From Lachnospiraceae bacterium (lineage in GTDB: Bacteria > Bacillota > Clostridia > Lachnospirales > Lachnospiraceae): a stretch of DNA of 10,062 nt. Shown in pieces: positions 5,042-10,062 of this stretch (position 1 is the stretch's first letter; every line of letters starts with the position of its first letter). A model generated the notes under the pieces. It saw only the letters and a list, made by a program, of their open reading frames with translations. It was not told the DNA's origin and ran no database searches. The stretch spans positions 1 to 10,062 of the forward strand of contig CAAGJU010000182.1 in NCBI GenBank assembly GCA_900770225.1. The letters are read 5' to 3'. A program made the translations under genes and the position numbers.

Positions 5042-7426
5042 ATGAATGAAAAAGCTTTAAGAACACTTGAATATCCGAAAATCATACAGATGCTCACCGA
5101 CAGAGCCACCTCTCCTGCCGGCCGCGCGAAATGCGCAGCACTGAAGCCCTCAGACAGGCTCGATATCATCCGTCGGATGCAGAAGGAGACGACGGACGCG
5201 GCAGGCCGTGTCACGAGATCGGGCAGCATTTCTTTTGGCGATGCCCGGCTGATGGGGCCGTCCTTCAAGAGGCTGGAAGTCGGCAGCACACTCTCACAGG
5301 CCGAACTTCTGTCCATCGCTGATCTGCTCGACAACTGTGGCCGGGTGAAATCCTGGGGCGCAAAGGACGAAAACGCAGAGCCCGACACCATCGATGCCTA
5401 TCTGGAACTCCTTGACCCGCTCCCCGTTCTGTCGGCAGAAATCCGCCGCTGCATTCTCTCGGAGGATGAGATCAGCGACAGCGCGAGTCCGAAACTCAGG
5501 CAGATCCGTCAGGAAATCCATGCTTCCGACGGCAGAATCCACAGCCAGCTGAATTCGATCATCAACGGCTCTCTCCGGACTTATCTGATGGAGCCGGTTG
5601 TCACCATGCGTGACGGCCGCTACTGTCTTCCCGTCCGGGCAGAGTATAAGAATTCATTCCCGGGCATGGTCCATGATCAGTCCTCCACGGGCGCGACGCT
5701 TTTTATCGAGCCGATGTCCGTTGTGAAGCTGAACAACGAAGTCCGGGAGCTCTTTGCACAGGAGAAGCAGGAAATCGCACGGATTCTCGCCGAACTCTCG
5801 GCAAAAGCGGCCGCGCACACGGAATCCCTGACCTATGATCTGGAAAACATGGCCGAGCTTGATTTTATCTGCGCCAGGGCGCTGCTCTCCCTCGATATGA
5901 AGGGCTCCGAACCGGCATTCAACACCTCCGGTCAGGTTGACCTGCGTCAGGCACGTCATCCGCTGATCGATGCCGGAAAAGTTGTTCCGATCGATGTGCG
6001 CCTCGGAGACACCTTTGATCTGCTGGTGATCACGGGTCCAAACACGGGCGGTAAAACCGTCACGCTGAAAACGGTCGGCCTGCTGACGCTGATGGGCGAG
6101 TCGGGACTGCACATTCCCGCCGCCGAGCACTCACGTCTCGCGCTTTTCCGTGAAGTTTATGCCGATATCGGCGACGAACAGAGCATTGAGCAGTCGCTGT
6201 CGACATTTTCCTCACATATGACCAACGTAGTATCCTTCCTCGGAAAGGCTGACCGGGATTCCCTCGTGCTCTTCGATGAGCTCGGTGCCGGCACCGACCC
6301 GACAGAGGGTGCTGCTCTCGCGATGTCGATTCTCTCATGGCTCCACGAGAGGCAGATCCGGACGATCGCGACCACACACTACAGCGAACTCAAGATTTTT
6401 GCGCTCTCCACGGAGGGCGTGGAGAATGCCAGCTGCGAATTTGACGTGAAAACGCTCCGTCCGACGTACCGGCTCCTGATCGGCGTCCCCGGAAAAAGCA
6501 ATGCTTTTGCGATCTCCAAAAGGCTCGGCCTGTCACAGGCGATCATCGACGACGCCGCCGAGCGGATCGGTGAACAGGACAAGTCGTTTGAGGACGTCCT
6601 CGCCACCCTCGAGCAGAACCGCATCGACCTTGAGCGCCGCCAGCAGGCGATCGAACGTCAGGCAGAGCAGCTTGACCGCCGTGAGAAACAGCTGCACGAG
6701 AAAGAACGCGAGCTCGAAAACCGCAAAGATGCCGTTCTGGAAAAAGCCAACGTGCAGGCGCACGCCATACTGCAGGAGGCCAAGGATTACGCGGATCAGA
6801 CCATGAAGGATTTCCGCCGCTTCGGTAAAGCCGGCGTCAACGCTGACGAGATGGAGCGCAAGCGCACGGCTCTCCGGCAGCAGATGTCAAAGACCGAGAA
6901 GAAAATGGAGATCCGGCCGAAGGAACAGCGTCACAAAGAGCTGCAGGCAAAGGATCTTCACAAGGGGGATACCGTAAAGATTCTGAGTCTGAATCTCACG
7001 GGAACGGTCAGCACGCTTCCGGACAACCGCGGTTACCTGTATGTGCAGACCGGTATCATCCGCACAAAGGTCAGCATCCGCGACCTGGAGCTTGTGAATG
7101 AGGATGCTGTGGAATCCAAAGGATCCAAGGCAAAACGCAACGCAACCGGCTCTGGCACCGTCCGTATGAGCAAGGCTCTGTATGTGTCTCCGGAGATCAA
7201 CCTGCTCGGCAAAACCGTCGATGAAGCCACCGCGGAGCTGGATAAATATCTGGACGATGCGCGTCTGGCACACCTGGAGACAGTCCGTGTCATCCACGGC
7301 AAGGGAACCGGTGCCCTGCGGAAGGGCATCCATGATTACCTGCGCAGACAGCACAACGTGAAGGATTTCCATCTGGCTGAGTACGGGGAAGGCGACGCCG
7401 GCGTGACCATCGTGAAACTGCGTTAA
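5042..7426 (+). CDS. mutS2: MutS2 ATPase with C-terminal Smr domain
   Basis: MutS2 is a dimeric MutS-like ATPase that lacks the mismatch-reading domain. Family work links it to suppression of recombination and, in Bacillus subtilis, to splitting of collided ribosomes. The 794-aa length is normal. Residues 1-310 form the core/lever region. The ATPase follows: Walker A GPNTGGKT (332-339), SLSTFSSHM (385-393), Walker B LVLFDELGAGTDP (408-420; D412, E413) and the His-switch TTHYSELK (444-451). A Glu/Arg/Lys-rich coiled coil spans about 515-600, then a small KOW-like beta domain (about 638-685). The Smr domain (about 716-794) has HGKGTGALRKG (752-762). The Smr entry motif is INLLG (719-723) instead of the LDLRG seen in B. 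subtilis. The start is fixed by the family-typical N-terminus. It is monocistronic or leads the two-component genes, which begin 146 bp later with no clear terminator between. Confidence 0.96.
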   Translation: MNEKALRTLEYPKIIQMLTDRATSPAGRAKCAALKPSDRLDIIRRMQKETTDAAGRVTRSGSISFGDARLMGPSFKRLEVGSTLSQAELLSIADLLDNCGRVKSWGAKDENAEPDTIDAYLELLDPLPVLSAEIRRCILSEDEISDSASPKLRQIRQEIHASDGRIHSQLNSIINGSLRTYLMEPVVTMRDGRYCLPVRAEYKNSFPGMVHDQSSTGATLFIEPMSVVKLNNEVRELFAQEKQEIARILAELSAKAAAHTESLTYDLENMAELDFICARALLSLDMKGSEPAFNTSGQVDLRQARHPLIDAGKVVPIDVRLGDTFDLLVITGPNTGGKTVTLKTVGLLTLMGESGLHIPAAEHSRLALFREVYADIGDEQSIEQSLSTFSSHMTNVVSFLGKADRDSLVLFDELGAGTDPTEGAALAMSILSWLHERQIRTIATTHYSELKIFALSTEGVENASCEFDVKTLRPTYRLLIGVPGKSNAFAISKRLGLSQAIIDDAAERIGEQDKSFEDVLATLEQNRIDLERRQQAIERQAEQLDRREKQLHEKERELENRKDAVLEKANVQAHAILQEAKDYADQTMKDFRRFGKAGVNADEMERKRTALRQQMSKTEKKMEIRPKEQRHKELQAKDLHKGDTVKILSLNLTGTVSTLPDNRGYLYVQTGIIRTKVSIRDLELVNEDAVESKGSKAKRNATGSGTVRMSKALYVSPEINLLGKTVDEATAELDKYLDDARLAHLETVRVIHGKGTGALRKGIHDYLRRQHNVKDFHLAEYGEGDAGVTIVKLR

Positions 7427-7572
7427 ACGCAGATCCTCATGAAGTACACCGCACATACCCGCTGCACAGCCAGCACATTTTTCGCAGGCAATAAGATGCC
7501 ATCAGCACTTATCCGTGCGGAAAAGCCGCAGTATGGAAAATGACAGAATGAAAAGGCAGGGAGAACACAGCT
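7427..7572. other. Spacer between mutS2 and the response regulator
   Basis: No gene and no convincing terminator is seen here. A small hairpin TGCGG-AAAAG-CCGCA (about 7517-7531) has no T-tract. GGGAG about 9-10 nt before the ATG at 7573 serves as ribosome binding site. A TTATCC-N17-TATGGA pair around that hairpin is too poor to call a promoter. Confidence 0.4.
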
Positions 7573-8295
7573 ATGGCTGAAAAGGAAAAAATACTGATCG
7601 TCGACGACGATGAAAATATAGCGGAGCTGATCTCGCTCTACCTCACCCGTGAATGCTTCGAGTGCAAGATCGCGAATGACGGCGAGACAGCCCTGAAGGA
7701 CGCGAAGAGCTTCCAGCCTGATCTGATCCTCCTGGATCTGATGCTCCCGGGCATGGACGGCTATGAGGTCTGCCGGGAAATACGGCACAAGTCCAACGTT
7801 CCGATCATCATTCTGTCTGCCAAGGGAGAGGTGTTTGACAAGGTGCTCGGTCTCGAGATGGGGGCTGATGATTACATGATCAAGCCCTTTGACCCGAAGG
7901 AACTCGTGGCGCGCTGCAAGGCCGTTCTCCGGCGTTTTCAGGTGACCAGCCAGGCGAAGCCCGCAGAGGACGAGAACCCGCAGAAATATGTGGAATACCC
8001 GGATCTCATTGTCAACCTCACCAACTATTCGGTGGTCTATCGCGGCCGGTCGATCGACATGCCGCCCAAAGAGATCGAACTGCTCTACTTCCTTGCCTCC
8101 CAGCCGAATCAGGTATTCACCCGGGAACAGCTTCTCGACCACATCTGGGGCTATGAATACGTGGGTGACACACGGACGGTTGACGTTCATATCAAACGCC
8201 TCCGCGAAAAAATAAGCGGGAACGAAAACTGGGCCATCACGACGGTTTGGAGTGTCGGCTATAAATTTGAAGTGCGGAACCGTCAGGCTGAGTAA
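7573..8295 (+). CDS. OmpR/PhoB-family response regulator
   Basis: This is a DNA-binding transcriptional regulator, activated by phosphotransfer from the sensor kinase encoded next. The 240-aa length is usual. The receiver domain (about 5-120) has the acidic pocket D11-D13, phospho-acceptor D55 in LLDLMLPGMDG, switch residue S82 and K104 in KPFDPKEL. The winged-helix domain (about 138-235) has the typical LTNYSVVYRGRSIDMPPKEIELL entry, FTREQLLDHIWG, the recognition helix DTRTVDVHIKRLREKI and the wing VWSVGYKF. The wing usually reads VWGVGYKF, so S227 replaces a common glycine. The sequence is of the PhoP/VicR/ResD type, but the exact subgroup cannot be assigned. The last 31 bases of the gene are unit one of a 33-bp tandem repeat that runs on past the stop codon. 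The kinase follows after 180 nt, probably in one transcript. Confidence 0.93.
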   Translation: MAEKEKILIVDDDENIAELISLYLTRECFECKIANDGETALKDAKSFQPDLILLDLMLPGMDGYEVCREIRHKSNVPIIILSAKGEVFDKVLGLEMGADDYMIKPFDPKELVARCKAVLRRFQVTSQAKPAEDENPQKYVEYPDLIVNLTNYSVVYRGRSIDMPPKEIELLYFLASQPNQVFTREQLLDHIWGYEYVGDTRTVDVHIKRLREKISGNENWAITTVWSVGYKFEVRNRQAE

Positions 8296-8363
8296 TCATT
8301 TGAAGTGCGGAATTGTCAGGCTGAGTAATTATTTGAAGTGCGGAACCGTCAGTCCAGGTAATA
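8265..8363 (+). repeat. 33-bp tandem repeat over the 3' end of the response regulator gene
   Basis: Three consecutive 33-bp units begin ATTTGAAGTGCGGAA at 8265, 8298 and 8331. Unit 1 holds the last codons (FEVRNRQAE) and the TAA of the response regulator. Unit 2 differs at a few bases and would encode FEVRNCQAE and TAA. Unit 3 matches for its first 22 nt, then diverges (FEVRNRQSR, then TAA TAA). Because 33 is a multiple of three, all units stay in the same frame. Slipped-strand duplication is the likely origin. Confidence 0.85.
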
Positions 8364-8475
8364 ACCGGAATGTTGGACGCATCCCGATCAGCCGCAGATC
8401 TGACGGAAAGATTTTCATAAGTTCAAAGACTGACAGGCTTTCTCCGCAGATCATTTAAAGAAGGCCACGGATATC

Positions 8476-9912
8476 ATGAAAAAGAAACTGCTGTACAAAC
8501 TGATCATCCTGATCGCCGCTGTCGGCGTGGCCGGATTTATTTTTCTCTCGACGGTGGCTGCCAGCTTCATTCAGACACGGATCATCCGGGAGGAAGCACA
8601 GAGTCTCTACAGCGAGGCTTCCTCTATTGCCGGAGACAATTCCATCCTGACGATCAGCCGTCTGGACAATCTGAATGCGGAGACAGATGAAAGTGACGTC
8701 CTGTACGAAAGTCTCAGCAAGGTCGCCCTGTATCAGGGATGCGAAATCTGGCTGATCAGCACAGATGGCACGATCTACCTGAACACGGCGAAAACGATAC
8801 ACACAGCCGGTTCGGAAAAACTCGAAGATTTCGACCCGGTCGCACTCGGTTCGGATTACTATTCTGTCGGCCGCTTTTTCAACCATTTTGACGATGATCA
8901 CCTGAGTGTCATGGTTCCCATCGCCTCCAACCTGAATATCCGCGGCTACGTGGCCGTTCACATGGATATGTCCGACATCGTGGCGGAGCGTGAACTCGTC
9001 ACTGCCCATGTGGATCTGGTCTGCCTGATCATCTATATTGCCTTCATTTTTATTTTTGCCTTTTTCTATCGTACCGTCATGCATCCCATGCGACAGATCA
9101 TCGAGGGTACTCGCCACTACGCAAAAGGCGATCTGAAATACAACATTCCCGTGAAATCCAATGATGAGATGGGCGAGCTGGCCTCGTCGCTCAATTACAT
9201 GTCCGACGAGCTGAACAAAAGCGGCGAATATCAGAAGCAGTTCATCGCCAATATCTCACATGATTTCCGCTCTCCGCTTACATCCATTCGCGGCTTTGTC
9301 GAAGCCATGCTCGACGGGACAATTCCTCCCGAAGCGCAGGAACACTATCTGAAGATCGTCCTCAGTGAGACCGAGCGGCTGACCAAGCTCACCAACGGCA
9401 TTCTGACGCTGAGCAGCATGGATCAGAATAAAAATATGCTGAATATCACCCGCTTTGACATCAACAGTGTCATCCGCGATACAGCGGAGACGTTTGAGGG
9501 TATCTGCCGACCGCGCCAGATATCCATCCGTCTGTCGCTCACCGGCGATGTACTCTATGTCTCTGCCGATAAGGAAAAAATCCAGCAGGTCATCTACAAT
9601 CTCGTTGACAACGCCATCAAGTTCAGCAGGGATAATTCATCTGTCGAGATCAGAAGCGATATTCGCCATGACAAGGTTTTCATTTCCGTACACGATCACG
9701 GCGTCGGTATCCCGCGGGGATCGATCAACAAAATCTGGGAAAGATTTTATAAGATGGATGCTTCGCGCGGACGTGAAAAGAAGGGAAACGGCCTCGGACT
9801 GGCCATCGTTAAGGAGATCATCAATCAGCACGGTCAGAACATCACGGTCATCAGTACTGAAGGAGTCGGAACGGAATTTGTGTTCTCTCTGGACGCCGCA
9901 GAGGAAAGCTGA
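8476..9912 (+). CDS. Membrane sensor histidine kinase (HAMP, HisKA, HATPase)
   Basis: This 478-aa kinase is the expected partner of the upstream response regulator. A first membrane span lies at about 8-31, an extracytoplasmic sensor region at about 32-176, a second span at about 178-199 and HAMP at about 200-250. The sensor region is about 145 aa with an IWLISTDGTIYLNT strand and a late GYVAVHMDM strand, resembling PAS/Cache-like folds. HisKA carries the phosphorylated H262 in SHDFRSPLTSIRGF. The ATPase domain has N375/N379 (N box, IYNLVDNAIKFS), DHGVGIP (G1, 407-413), IWERFYKMD (F box) and GNGLGLAIV (G2). All catalytic residues are present. The ligand cannot be inferred. A GAAGG ribosome binding site lies about 11 nt before the ATG, a loose spacing. 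Hairpin repeat B begins about 25 nt after the stop. Confidence 0.95.
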   Translation: MKKKLLYKLIILIAAVGVAGFIFLSTVAASFIQTRIIREEAQSLYSEASSIAGDNSILTISRLDNLNAETDESDVLYESLSKVALYQGCEIWLISTDGTIYLNTAKTIHTAGSEKLEDFDPVALGSDYYSVGRFFNHFDDDHLSVMVPIASNLNIRGYVAVHMDMSDIVAERELVTAHVDLVCLIIYIAFIFIFAFFYRTVMHPMRQIIEGTRHYAKGDLKYNIPVKSNDEMGELASSLNYMSDELNKSGEYQKQFIANISHDFRSPLTSIRGFVEAMLDGTIPPEAQEHYLKIVLSETERLTKLTNGILTLSSMDQNKNMLNITRFDINSVIRDTAETFEGICRPRQISIRLSLTGDVLYVSADKEKIQQVIYNLVDNAIKFSRDNSSVEIRSDIRHDKVFISVHDHGVGIPRGSINKIWERFYKMDASRGREKKGNGLGLAIVKEIINQHGQNITVISTEGVGTEFVFSLDAAEES

Positions 9913-9937
9913 TCTGCCAACACAGTATTATGGAATA

Positions 9938-10062
9938 CAGATGCCTCCACCCGCAACACGCTCTCGCTCGTCCTCGACGCAGCGGTGGTAAGCTCATCTA
10001 TCGGCTTCGCCTCAGATTCGCCAACCACCGGCGTCTGCGGATGGTTGCGGGTTGGAGGCATC
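9938..10062. repeat. Structured dispersed repeat, hairpin copy B (cut by right edge)
   Basis: The second copy of the hairpin element seen at 4840-4965, in the same orientation. Left arm GATGCCTCCACCCGCAAC pairs with GTTGCGGGTTGGAGGCATC, with one bulged T. The inner stem is identical to copy A. The apical stem is ATCT-ATC-GGC-TTC-GCC-TC-AGAT (9996-10017). Blocks 9950-9995 and 10020-10051 are identical to copy A. It follows the kinase stop directly and could be part of its 3' UTR. No T-tract is visible before the window ends, so a terminator role cannot be judged. Confidence 0.78.

Noticed and set aside
7423..8190. A 255-codon minus-strand open frame opposite the response regulator
   Set aside because: Antisense shadow of a gene with all its catalytic residues; no recognisable motif.
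8252..8458. A 68-codon plus-strand frame with repeated LKCG units
   Set aside because: It is the 33-bp tandem repeat read in another frame, overlaps the regulator end and has no ribosome binding site.

Overview
The gene content and a moderate-to-high G+C for a Firmicute point to a Clostridia genome, most likely Lachnospiraceae. The pointers are a YhaM-type exoribonuclease, MutS2 with a C-terminal Smr domain, a clustered iron-sulfur RumA/RlmD-type methyltransferase, a membrane-anchored HtrA-like protein and a PhoP/PhoR-style two-component pair. This placement is an inference from protein families, not from a marker gene.

Layout. Positions 1-586 hold no intact gene. They contain structured repeat DNA at the left edge, two direct copies of a long palindromic element (50-124 and 322-404), a short C-terminal remnant of what looks like a DUF234-type ATPase between them, an orphan consensus promoter reading leftward, and the terminator of the next gene. 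From 587 to 4747 three minus-strand genes follow in transcription order: a catalytically dead-looking HtrA/PDZ membrane protein, yhaM, and rlmD. A weak terminator-like hairpin separates yhaM from rlmD. The divergent spacer 4748-5041 carries a 126-nt imperfect hairpin (copy A) and the start signals of mutS2. On the plus strand come mutS2 (5042-7426), an OmpR-family response regulator (7573-8295) and its sensor kinase (8476-9912). A second hairpin copy (B) follows the kinase directly and runs off the right edge.

How the genes fit together. RlmD (rRNA modification), YhaM (RNA 3'-end decay) and MutS2 (recombination control or stalled-ribosome rescue) are housekeeping nucleic-acid functions. The regulator and kinase form a complete phosphorelay with all key residues present; its signal and targets cannot be read from the window. 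The HtrA-like protein keeps the fold and PDZ domain but has lost His, Asp and Ser of the triad.

The most unusual content is non-coding. Hairpins A and B differ by paired, compensatory changes, so their structure appears to have been maintained. A 33-bp tandem repeat copies the last codons of the response regulator together with its stop codon.
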